This document shows, piece after piece, positions 39,366 to 49,369 of a stretch of DNA of 64,000 nt (positions within the stretch are counted from its first letter, which is position 1; the number at the start of each line of letters is the position of its first letter). Origin of the DNA: Paragonimus skrjabini miyazakii (taxonomy: Eukaryota > Platyhelminthes > Trematoda > Plagiorchiida > Troglotrematidae). The position numbers and the translations under genes were made by a program. The notes below the pieces were generated by a model. That model did no database searches, was not told where the DNA came from, and was given only the letters and a program-made list of their open reading frames with translations. The stretch lies in contig JTDE01002016.1 of the NCBI GenBank assembly GCA_014338405.1, positions 14,503-78,502 on the forward strand, in the 5' to 3' direction.

Positions 39366-39369
<4 letters not shown>
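36721..39369. other. Unassigned stretch
   Basis: No gene recognised. A poly-G run lies near 38695-38704. The part next to 36720 may still be Gypsy C 3' sequence. Confidence 0.4.

Positions 39370-39407
<38 letters not shown>
39370..39407. repeat. (AT)n microsatellite
   Basis: An uninterrupted TA dinucleotide run of about 19 units. Confidence 0.95.
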
Positions 39408-39409
<2 letters not shown>

Positions 39410-40059
39410 CGAACATTCCTAAGTATTATGATCTCGAAGTGGGGGTCTCATTGGTGACAGCAATTATATGCCCAAACGTGAATGGCGCTCTGTCATGTAG
39501 GCTACACTGCCATATTTTAACTCACCTAACCCTCTGTTTCATACGGAATTTATCAAATGATCCGGCGGATTCATTGCTTCTACAAATCTTTGTCAGTAGT
39601 TCTGTTTACCCACAAGTACACCGTTTGACACCGAACGTTCGGTAACAATCCCTGCCAATCTAATCAAATCACAAACCTAGCGCATTGTTTGTGGCATCTG
39701 AGTTTGCGTACGTGCATAAGACCTGTTCTATAGTGTTTTCTTTCTACAGTGAACGAATGTTAGCTGGACGTATCTCGAAAACAAACAGACGAAAGAGAGA
39801 CAACAAAAACAACAACAGAAAAACCAATTCAGCTCGCAGTCCTCTCTCATAAAATACATACAGCTGAGGCAATACTTTAGCAACTTCATAACTGTTATCG
39901 ATTATGTACACACAGCCAAAGTGTATGCATTGAAGTTCATGCTCATTTCAGAATCGTGTCCACAACTTCTGTTGTTCAGACTGTCTCGAGATCACTTTTA
40001 ATTGTTTTGATGTCAATTTGCGTTATCCCAAGGGGATTCACTGTATTTCAATAGCGAAC
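39408..40059. other. Unassigned stretch
   Basis: No gene or repeat recognised. An A/CAA-rich patch near 39780-39830. Confidence 0.45.
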
Positions 40060-40560
40060 GGGGTCGTACGGGTGGGGTTTATATGGGTTGGCTGACAGAC
40101 ACAGCGATTGATTAGATTTTACGAAGGTTGGAATATGGGCCCGCTGGGTGCAGAGGTCAAACGAAGCTACCTCGTCCAATCCCAGTTACCAGGTTAACAC
40201 GTACACGATGAATATCCAGCGCGTGGGTGTATCCGTACGACACAGAACGCACACGGATAGCACCTCTGGCAAACCGGTCGCATACCCGTGAGTGATCCAT
40301 CCAGACTGGCTTAGGTTTCGGGCATCGTCAATGTCGTTTGATCTACCGGATCAGTCAAGCAAGCTCTGTCTCAGGTATTAGGGTGGCGGTAGCCATCCGA
40401 GTGAGTCTGACGGCTGCGAAAGGCAGTTGCCACACCCAGCGCAATCGATTGATCACAGCCTCCAAGCCAACAATGCCTGGAGCACGTGACAGGCCATTGC
40501 AAGTTCACTCTGTCTTCATGTGATCTAGGCGTGATTCAGGCGAGCCAAACTACCTCAAGT
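40060..40560. other. Patch that appears richer in G+C, of unknown origin
   Basis: By eye the base composition is richer in G and C than in the flanks. No single ORF spans it. Readings on the minus strand such as NRLRWVWQLPF (near 40435-40400) faintly resemble the RLRWLGHV block near the C-terminus of RTE-type LINE proteins, but the following residues do not fit. It is left unassigned. Confidence 0.35.
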
Positions 40561-40647
40561 AAGTAGCGTACGCGTCTGCTGATTATTGTTAACAGATCAG
40601 TATGACTGGGGACAGACCAATGACAATCAACCATATTCCAGTACTAC

Positions 40648-40997
40648 TGTAGCAAAAAGACGTCTAATAAAGCACGATCTTTATTTTCCAGCTCGCTCGT
40701 TCCCACACCATGCGAGCGCTCGCGTTTAGGAACTGGAATTTTGGTCCACAACGCAGCGGTAGTTTCCACTCACACATCGTGTGCGCTTCTTGCCAGTTCG
40801 TACGTACCTGACGCCTTCCGTCGGGGTGGGGGGAGGGCTTTCGCCGGCCATTCCTCGTCCGCTCGTCCGATTTCGTTGGGCAACGACTCGTCCGGTCGTC
40901 CATGTTGTTCACGACCTACTCGCTATGGGTATTTGGATGTACCTCATTGCCTCGCTGAGATCTTCCACCGAGTGTTGGAATACTCGCACACATCACA
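40648..40997 (-). repeat. Solo LTR, Gypsy family A, shorter variant
   Basis: On the minus strand it runs from TGTGATGTGTGCGAGTATTC to a TTTTTGCTACA terminus, 350 bp. It shares with the 24900-25429 LTR the GCGAG-ATTCCAAC block near the start, GACGACCGGACGAGTCGTTG-like middle blocks and the AATAAAGATCGTGC end. The flanks read CTAC (40644-40647) and CTAT (40998-41001), a 4-bp duplication with one mismatch. About 180 bp shorter than the 24.9-kb copy because of internal differences. Confidence 0.8.
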
Positions 40998-41001
40998 CTA
41001 T

Positions 41002-43321
41002 GGGAGGTCGAGATAAAAGCGTTCATTGAAAGTGACTGACCACTTATAAAAATGTGCTAACCTGTAGCTTACACTGAATTAGTCAATCGAAACCGACTAC
41101 TGGATACATACCATCTAACAGTTTCGTGCAACCACTATTCTCTGAATGGTATCTCTTGAACAATCGAACTAATCACCAGTTCCAATTAGTTACAGCCTCC
41201 TCGCACTGTTCTCTCTGTTCTTTCGAGACTTTTGTGAAACACGCTACATGCCCAATACAAGTAGGGATTTCCACCGTCCCAATTGACTTCAAACTCTGGC
41301 TTGGAAGGCATCATTAGTTCATTCTTTTCTTGTACAAAACTATAAGCTGAAGTCCATACTATAGACAAATCAACATGTGACGCATTCACTCACTCAACTT
41401 GACTAAAAAAATTTATTGGTGTCAAACGTCATCGTAATCAGTAATGAACGGCAATTACTCATCATATTATCATTTCCCGTTTACTTCTACACGTAAACTT
41501 TATTCGTTTTTATCCTACTGTAAATCCAAATGTGGATCACACATCCATTTAAGATCAAATACACATTGACTACATTGTTCGCCTTTTTCTGTCATGTCAA
41601 AACAATAGTATGTTTTACGCCCTCCCCTTGCGAGGTGAATTTTCGGCTTTTCACATATTCATAGCTTCAGCAACTGAAAGACGATTAACTAAGTGTGTTT
41701 GAGTAGCAAACTGATCATGATGACAATAAGCATAAACTTTGTGAAAAAGTTAACTAACCGTCGGACTCCGTTTCAAGTGAAGGAAAATCTATTGATTCAA
41801 TTTCATACCTATAGTTTAATTAACTTATGACTGTCAAGCTTGTAACCAACAGACCTCAGTGTGACTGTTGATATACATCAACCATATCTATTGAAAACTT
41901 GCAATAAACATCAGTTACAGTTGGTTTAAGATTTTTCCACATTGTCTTTCTGGGTAATCTGTTCTATGAACGTTTGTGTGAATTGTGTTGTGAGCCTAAT
42001 GCACCTATACGATGTTGCTGTCCAAACCAACATTGAACTTGGTCACCGATACCTAAAATCATGGAGTGGATCCAAACGTACTGTGAATACTATACCACCG
42101 GATATCGAATGTTCAAATGTAAAACAAAACGCAATAATGCAGCCAGTCATTCACATTATTGAGTATTTTCAAATAGGACTGACTGTGTTTCCCTATATTG
42201 TGGCAAGGGAACTCTGTTACTACACTTCTGGTCCTTTCAGTTGACGTTTGCAGACACTTCAGTCGACATTTACGTCGGGCTGGTATATCAGAGAAATTAT
42301 CCACTCGTCAGTTGTTTTGCTTAGCACTTGACCATACGCTATCGTTCTCGATTGGATTCACAATCCGCGTGTTTAGCACTAGTCGTACAAAATCTGCAAT
42401 GTATAATCTGGAGTTTCGGATGTCCAACACGACTAAGATTGATCATTCTGTTTATTTTTATATAAACCGAGATAATATATAAATGTTAGTATCCGTAACC
42501 AAACTAAGGTTAATTAACTCCTGATGTTTAAGTTTCTCATGAAGGAAGGTCTATTTGTTGTAAAATCGTATTTTTTGTACTTATATCTGGTAAAATTTCT
42601 CTCCTCCACGTCGGACACAAGTGGGCCAGCTTCGTTTGCTCTAGGCACCCGGCGGGTCCATATCCCCACCTACGTAAGAGACAACCAGTCTGTGTCTGTC
42701 AACCTAGACATATGAACCAAAGCCTTACGACCCCGTTCGCTGTTAAAATCTAGCGAATCACTTCGGGCTAACGTAAACTGATATCAAACCACGTGAAGGT
42801 GATATCGAAGCATCTTAAAGAGATATAGTAAGTTCTAAGACTCCAGCTCCGTTATACGTTGAACTGTTCGGATTTGGCGCTGGTCGTGTCGGATTTGTTT
42901 TAATGTCTCTGATTATACTGGGGCCATTAGACGTGCGATTACCCTTACTGTTTTCATCCCAGTTAATATATACTGCTCCTTCAAAAGACGCACTACGACC
43001 TCATTTACTCAGATAAACAAATCTCGTGTTTTACTATAACTCAGTCGTGACTCATGCATCATTTCGTTCTGAAGACACTGACCATTGATTAGCATTGATT
43101 TTTCTGATTGTGACGGATACGATAGAAAGTGTTATAATATTCTATGATATATCAGTTAATCTATTTTCTGATATTATCAGTATTCTCAAGCGGACAGAAG
43201 TGACTTCTTTACATAATATTAGCCTTTTTAGAACGACCGATTTTTTATTCTGTGCGGTTGGTCACAGCAGGTAACCTTATCGGTGACTCAGAACTAACGT
43301 ACGTGTCACCTGTTGAGCAGT
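41002..43321. other. Unassigned stretch
   Basis: Several ORFs of 60-100 codons (for example 41942-42244 and 42198-42482, plus) without recognised domains. Confidence 0.4.
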
Positions 43322-43745
43322 ACTGATGAGTAGTCGGGGATTTGGTTAATTTCAAGTTGAACGTCACCCACAATTGATCACAGCTGTCGCATCCCCATAG
43401 ACTTTCGAGTCGGCCCCTTTCGAAAAGAAGCACTAGACTCGAGTTTCGCTCTCATTAGAGCAGCTCGTCAGCAGTGCACATCCTCGCCACTGCCGGGACT
43501 AGAACCACGGCCACGCTGTTCATGAGGCAACCGTGTTTACCAATGCGCGATTGACCTCACGTTAGGCACGACCGAATTATCATATGTGAACGCTCAACCA
43601 CTTTCGCTTGTGAGTAATGATCAGGTTGCCCGATCGTCTCAATAGGAGACACAGTTACTGTCCGTTAACTCCAGTCAATAACCCCGCGATTAGGACTTCC
43701 TAGACAGGTCGAGATCTCCGATCTCATTCAACCTGCTAGGCGATA
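43322..43745 (-). mobile_element. tRNA/hammerhead retroelement, near-full-length copy
   Basis: The best full-length reference in the window, minus strand: 5' body (GAGATCTCGACCTGTC, GGTTATTGACTGGAGTTAAC, CTCACAAGCGAAAGTGG), tRNA-like segment (A box CGCGCATTGGT; B box GGTTCTAGTCC at 43498-43508), hammerhead (43430-43477), tail (CTATGGGGATGCGACAGCTG) and 3' terminus CCCCGACTACTCATCAGTA at 43322. The tRNA-like part sits about 190 bp from the 5' end of the visible homology, not at the very start as in a standard SINE. No target duplication was identified. Confidence 0.85.
43430..43477 (-). ncRNA. Hammerhead ribozyme, type I, apparently intact
   Basis: Minus-strand order: stem I GCACTG, core CTGACGA, stem II GCT/AGC plus CTC/GAG with one bulged G and a TAAT loop, core GAAA, a very short stem III (AC/GU) capped by TCGA, cleavage triplet GTC, and stem I partner TAGTGC (6 bp, one G-U). 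All invariant core positions are present. Cleavage is expected after GTC. Minimal stem III is typical of hammerheads in Sm-alpha repeats and Penelope-like elements. Confidence 0.85.
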
Positions 43746-44349
43746 TTTGAACACTTGAGTACAAGTTGACCTCGGACCTTAATGAGGAAACTAACAAGTT
43801 TGTGCTTGTCCATCTGGCCACAGATTGTCAGAATATTTCATATTGAACAATATTTCTGTCTGTTTTCTCTCCTTCCTCACAAAAAAGTGACTAGTTGTAA
43901 ATTGTAACAACTTTTGTGTGTAGTCGGTAGTACTCAGAAAGCAAATTGACACATTGACAAAAGGGCGATTTCTCATAGCTACGAATGAATGACTGGTAAC
44001 AAACGTTTTCCATCTGCGTAATCATATTAAAAGGATGTGTACATAATCACTGTACATTATGTTCACTTATCACTGTAATTGTGGGTTGGAAGTTTCTTTG
44101 AATACACAAACAAGTCGCGCGTAATTCCAATTTGAATAATGTTTTCAGCTTTTAGCTTGTAATCGTCCATCCAGAAACAGTTGAGTCAACACAACCAAGT
44201 GGAATATTAACCTGACTAGAACGGTCAGATAAGAAATCGTTCAAATGTTGAGATAATGGTTCATTTGCGCGAATCCAAGCGACAGCGTGGAACTTATTCT
44301 AGGATATTCGTAAGTAGTGCTTACTAGAAGGCCAAATAATCGCCTTGAT
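43746..44349. other. Unassigned stretch
   Basis: No gene recognised between the two ribozyme-element copies. Confidence 0.45.
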
Positions 44350-44800
44350 TACTCGTAAGTAGTAGGGAATTTTAAGTTACATTAATTGCAAATTACTCAC
44401 AATAGATTGTAACATTCATATTCTTTGAAAGTGAAATACTGCATTAGAGTTTCACTCTTGTTAGAGTGCAGCAATTCATATTTTTTGCGCAGCCAGGATT
44501 CGAGCTCCGGTCAGGCATTAATGAGGCCATCGTGCTGATGACTATTTCAAGTTAGACACGACACAACCATTGTACGCACACACGTAGTCACATCCGTTTC
44601 TGAGTAAAATTCAAAATGCCTGATTGCCTCAAGAGGATACACAATTAATTTCAATCAACAACCACACTACTATGACTTCTTTCAAATTTGAAATGACAGA
44701 AATCACTGAATTTCCTCATCATTACTGGCTAGATGAAAAACCTATAGGAATAAGGAGGTTGTGAACAACTCAATGATGTTCGATCTCATTAATCTCATCG
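44350..44800 (-). mobile_element. tRNA/hammerhead retroelement, highly diverged copy
   Basis: Minus strand: body (GAAGTCATAG, GTTGTTGATTGAAATTAAT), a tRNA-like B box GCTCGAATCC near 44493-44502, and a relic hammerhead at about 44449-44490 that keeps GAAAC but has lost the CUGANGA box. The tail ends CCCTACTACTTACGAGTAA. The divergence shows that the family has been active over a long time. Confidence 0.65.
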
Positions 44801-47626
44801 GGATCCATTTCTAGAACTAAAATCCAGTTAACGACTGAAAGTAAGTAACAGCTGTCTAATTACACTTGTTAGGACTCGTACTTTTTTCAATAATGTAGTA
44901 CGTTTTTCGAATAATTTGGAGTGCACACAACTGACTTTCCGTTATAAACCATGGTAAATGCCGTAGTACACAGATAATTATTCGTAATTGTCGGTTTGGT
45001 GAAACTTGTGTTATATTTTGGCGAGAAGTTGGCATTTATAAACACGTTCTTGATAATCCAATGCGATCAAACAAATTGTTAGCAGTATGCCTACTTTTAC
45101 AAACCCAAATTCTTTTCATCAACGAAATGAAGCTTTAAGTTAACTGTCATGTGCTCTTCTGTCAGATACTACCCGTTTGATCGGCGATTGTTATTAGTTA
45201 TTTTCACCTATCATCTCACAACCCCGCCAACTGATACTCGTCAGCCATGAGTCATGTTATCTGCAATCCATCTGCTTTCGGCCATGACTCTTTTCCGCAA
45301 GATTATATTTAGACATTCAACTGAATGTCTCTGACTTTCTTCCATCGTATTGTTGGCTTCCGTAATATCACATAAATGTGTGCGTAATTACAAAGGCCCT
45401 TCCAGAACGTCAATCTCAAAACACCTTCGTTTTCTGGGGTTCAAAAGTTTTGTATAAGCACTATTCATTCAGAAAGGGTTGGCCAAGCATGAGACGACAA
45501 TTAGAAACTACGTTAACACTAGTATGACCAGAACATATATCACCTTAGAATGACCAACTATTTTTTGGAAGTAGTAGCTCCCATTCATGACCGGATTATT
45601 TCATACGTATGCATATCTAGTTCTTTTATTGGTTAAACTATTTATCAGAGAAAACGATAGCATATTCTGAGAAGATGAGTGGATGCAAAGTATTGTAAAC
45701 TGTAAGAATGAGTAACCAATTTAAAACAGATTTATATGCAGTATTAAATACATTTCAACGGGGAAATTGACTAAAAACTGGAACCATGACAGATATATGC
45801 TGAAAACGAATGAAGATAATAATCAGACTAATCATTTGGCCATTAGAGTGATAAAAATCTTCAAAAAAAAACTTCCACTATGATAGAAGAAAGACATCCT
45901 CGATCTGTTGATGTCACGGTAACCGTCATATTGACTGCCATGTTGTCATTCAAGAAATATGTAAGTCATTCGAGTTGATGAACACACAACAAGATGTAAT
46001 GCTAATCTTTTTATCTAGTATATGTGATCACATCTATATTTAGCTTTGATCTCCACTAGATAGCACATCGGCTTTAACCGTTGATCACAGCGACAGGGAC
46101 AATTACTGAAAAAACGTTTATAAACGTATACTGTAAAAAAAATGTTTAAGTTACTCGTCTGGACACAAAGAAGCCATCAACTGTGACATATTGACATACC
46201 CGATAACGTTACTAGCTCGAAACCTCGTTAGCTACGGGGTCCCTAACTTTGAAAACAAGTACATGTATAGGTCATTCATTCGAACAATTCGGTTGTCATT
46301 TTCTACCTTTTTGACACCTTGATGACTACTTTCCAGTGTGACAAACGTTCTACTGCGAACCGTAGCACCAATTATATCTTTTCTCAAAATTTCCCCGATG
46401 TACAGTTTGGCGAACTGCTGTTATGTTCGCCAAACTATCAAAATACAAACCTCCCAATTTTTTATCTGTTTGTTTCGAGTCTTTGATACCCGGTTTACTT
46501 ACTTTTCTACGCTGATACACCAAACAACACTTGGTGCTGATTGGTCCAAAACTGAACTGTACACACAGCATATTCCTGTGCATTGAGGCTCTATGCATGC
46601 TAGTAGCAATGTTGTGACCGCAAAAGACGCTTGGCCTTGGTGGAACTTCTGCCGAGCGCGTACACATTATTTCGATAGTCTCTCCTTGTCCTCCGTCTTC
46701 CTGGCATTCGCAGCTTGCCCTTTTGTTCCTGAACGTTGCCTGTGGGTAACATACTACTTGTGAGTAGTATACTACTCACGACGAAACTGCCTGTCATACA
46801 ACAGCAATACTACACACGAGCAACCTAGCTTAGACAGATGGAAAAAAGGAATATGATTATGTACGCAGGTAATTTGTCATAGTGAACAGTTGTCCCAAAG
46901 TTGTTTTTCCGTAGCTTTCACATTGTCAACCTGTTCTTGGTTGTGAACTGACCACAAAATAAATTGCCCACCAAAGATTACTCCCAAACTGCGAATGTCA
47001 CAGACCTTATCATGCATTTTCAGGTCACAATGGAGTGCAGATCAATCTTAATCCATGTGATGGAGATCTCATAAATGTCTGATTGACAGCTACCTTAGGA
47101 AAGGGACGAGTTACAGCGTCTGTCCACTATCGCAAATAATGTTCCATTGATGTACTAGTATGGTTCGTCCGGAATACGAAGGAATCGACGTAATGAGTAA
47201 CTGTTGTAGCAAACACATATAAAGATAAGCTACCCTAACATATCATTTGTATTTAAACAGTTAGTCTATGGAAACATTGAATCTTCAAGTTGTTGAAGAC
47301 CTTGTGAATCGTTGTTACATTTTTGAACCATATATGGGAATAGTTAGATGGTATTCCAAGAAGGACAATCACAACAAGTCGGTCGATTCCGAATAGATCG
47401 AAATTAACTCCGGACACTCACTCCACACAAACACATGGGGATTGGTTCAGTTAAAAATGAAAGATTTCTGTAAAATATTTTCGTAGTTTTGTATCCACTA
47501 CTGATATTGATCACGCGTTAAAACAAATCAGTTCGTAGCAATTTGACTTTCTGATATTCTTTGTCCGAATTTCAGTACGGACATTTTCACAAATCAGTAT
47601 GCATTTCGTTCTCTGTTCATTTACAG
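44801..47626. other. Unassigned stretch upstream of the first VGLL4-like exon seen
   Basis: Earlier exons of the VGLL4-like gene should lie here or outside the window, because exon 47627-47729 enters in phase and has no start codon. None could be picked out. A 20-nt perfect palindrome (GTGAGTAGTA and its complement) lies at 46760-46779. Confidence 0.4.
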
Positions 47627-47729
47627 ACAAAACAAATCTGAATCCGGTTCGAAGGTTATTATTCGACAAACGGCAGATGCGGATGAACACTTTTTCAAGG
47701 CGCTTCGTAGACTGAAAGTGGATGCTTCT
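47627..47729 (+). CDS. VGLL4: VGLL4-like transcription cofactor, exon with first TDU motif
   Basis: VGLL4 (Tgi in Drosophila) binds TEAD/Scalloped through short TDU motifs in the nucleus and competes with YAP/Yorkie in Hippo signalling. This 103-nt internal exon is bounded by TTTACAG and GTAAGT. It encodes 34 residues, starting one base into a codon and ending in phase 0. At 47679-47705 it reads ADEHFFKAL, matching the TDU core [V/A]-[D/E]-[D/E]-H-F-x-[K/R]-[A/S]-L, preceded by KVIIRQTAD. The frame runs directly into the phase-0 exon at 56905, across a 9.2-kb intron. Splice signals and motif are seen. The family assignment is by motif, and function is inferred. Confidence 0.75.
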
Positions 47730-49097
47730 GTAAGTTCAGACACGTTTTCGGTAGAAACCAGTGCTTGACTGACAGGGTTTGACTGATATTTTGCGCAAGG
47801 TGAAATTTTGTTTACTCAAATCAACGATTCTTTCTAATCGTACTGGGAAACTTAAAAAGTTATAAACTTACGTCACCTCCTACAATTGGGTCATGATTGA
47901 TACAGATTCCCTGTAGAATTACTGTTTTCGTAGGCTTCTATTTAAGTGTAACTAGGCCAAATTAAATAGCCAGCAGTGAGTGAATTTAGCGAGCTTTACT
48001 TGGGCAATTGACCATTCTTTTTTATATATCTGCTTCTTACTCTTATTGTCAAAAACACTTTCATTTATAAAAAAAAATTTTAAAATCAGGGTTTTTTTTG
48101 TGTTAGGTGCTTCCGTGAAAAAATCCAGCTTATCGAAAGTACACAGAAACCTCTTTCTGGGGTTCACATTCGTTCAGTCCTCCCCAGAGAAAAGCTAGAA
48201 TGACAGCTTTGTCGGAGGAATTCCAATTTCTTCATGCAACAATAGTTAGAAGAATAACTGTAGTACAGTAATCTCTCACTACACATCGTTCTAGAAAGTC
48301 AAACTCTCGTCTACTTCCATCCTAGGACTCTAGTCGAATACTTGTTCATCAGTAATTTTGTTGCCAAGTCCACATCGTACAAGTATCCATCACGCTATCA
48401 CTGGAAGATGGGATTGATATACTTCAGGCGTGTGCTTTCGTAAATTTGATTGCACAGAGAATAATAGAACTTTTTGTTTGGAATCTGAGCACTTGAAAAT
48501 ATTGACTAATGTATTAGAACGAAAAATGAATGAACAATGTTACCAAGCCATATACACAATGACTCACAGTAATTGCTCACGGCAGGTTCCAACACATCAG
48601 ATCCAATGTGGGTTGAGAAACGTTTTTCTTCAATGGACTTAATAGTCATAACTAATCAGGCTCCTCTAGTGAGCTGAAATGGATGTTACCACAGTTACAG
48701 TGCGATACCAATGACCACGTGAACACAGAAAGCGGAATAAGAGGGCAGTAAGTTGCTTCAACTAATTGACAAATAGTTTATTTACACAATAAGCATGACA
48801 TAAAAATAGTGTGTAATGAGAGGCGACAAGAGTGACAGACTACAATGGTAACGCAATTACAATACTAGCTAGCGATCTGAACACTGAAAAGCAGGAAAAA
48901 ACAAACCACGTTTGACCACATCGGAAATTTCTTAACACAATAACCAATTAAACGATATTCCCTGAAATATAATCATCTGTCTTTAAGTTGAATCTGGAGC
49001 CAGATAATGCGGTAACCTCAGTGTTATTCAGCAAGTGAAAAGTTTCAGGATTCACTGACTATTTATATTGCTGCTGCATAGACTTAGGCAACCTGAA
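47730..49097. other. Intron sequence (inferred), no other feature
   Basis: Start of the inferred 9.2-kb intron of the VGLL4-like gene. Only short AT-rich ORFs. Confidence 0.5.
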
Positions 49098-49110
49098 AAT
49101 ATTGTGGCGT
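49098..49110. repeat. Target-site duplication, left
   Basis: AATATTGTGGCGT; the partner at 49357-49369 is AATATTGTAGCGT (12 of 13 identical). Confidence 0.85.
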
Positions 49111-49356
49111 TTATTGATGAGTAGTAGGGGTTTTTGGTTTTCATATGGATCGAACGTCACCCATAATTGATCGCAGTTGTCGCATTCCCATAGAGTTTCC
49201 AGTCAGTACCGGCAGTGGCGAAGATATGCACTACTGACGAGCTGCTCTATTGAAAGCGAGACTCGAGTCTAGTGCTTCTTTTCGGAAGGGACCGACTGGA
49301 AAGTCTATGGGAATGCGATAGCTGCGATCAATTGTGAGTGATGTTCAATCCATATG
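49111..49356 (-). mobile_element. tRNA/hammerhead retroelement with inverted tails and 13-bp target duplication
   Basis: 246 bp. 49111-49204 is the complete family tail reading leftward, with its 3' end (CCCCTACTACTCATCAATAA) at the left duplication. The rest is the opposite orientation: the end of the tRNA-like segment (CCGGCAGTGGC), a hammerhead (49228-49275) and a tail truncated at CCATATG. The two tails make 63-bp near-perfect inverted repeats (49142-49204 with 49294-49356) around a 90-bp core, so the copy could be mistaken for a MITE. The asymmetric tail ends and long duplications favour twin-primed retrotransposition. Confidence 0.85.
49228..49275 (+). ncRNA. Hammerhead ribozyme relic, one core mutation
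   Basis: GCACTA, CTGACGA, a stem II region, then GAGAC where GAAAC is expected, then TCGAGTC and TAGTGC. Stem I is a perfect 6 bp. The A-to-G change in the GAAA box and a weakened stem II should abolish or greatly slow cleavage. Confidence 0.75.
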
Positions 49357-49369
49357 AATATTGTAGCGT
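49357..49369. repeat. Target-site duplication, right
   Basis: AATATTGTAGCGT, one mismatch from 49098-49110. Confidence 0.85.

Noticed and set aside
40380..40560. RTE-type LINE C-terminus
   Set aside because: Only a few residues (RLRW) match. The following conserved residues are absent and stops follow.
46760..46779. 20-nt perfect palindrome
   Set aside because: Short and isolated, with no loop, no repeat partners noticed and no associated element. Likely chance.
49111..49356. MITE (DNA transposon) with 63-bp inverted repeats
   Set aside because: Arms end at different points of a retroelement tail and the target duplication is 13 bp. Twin-primed retrotransposition explains this better.
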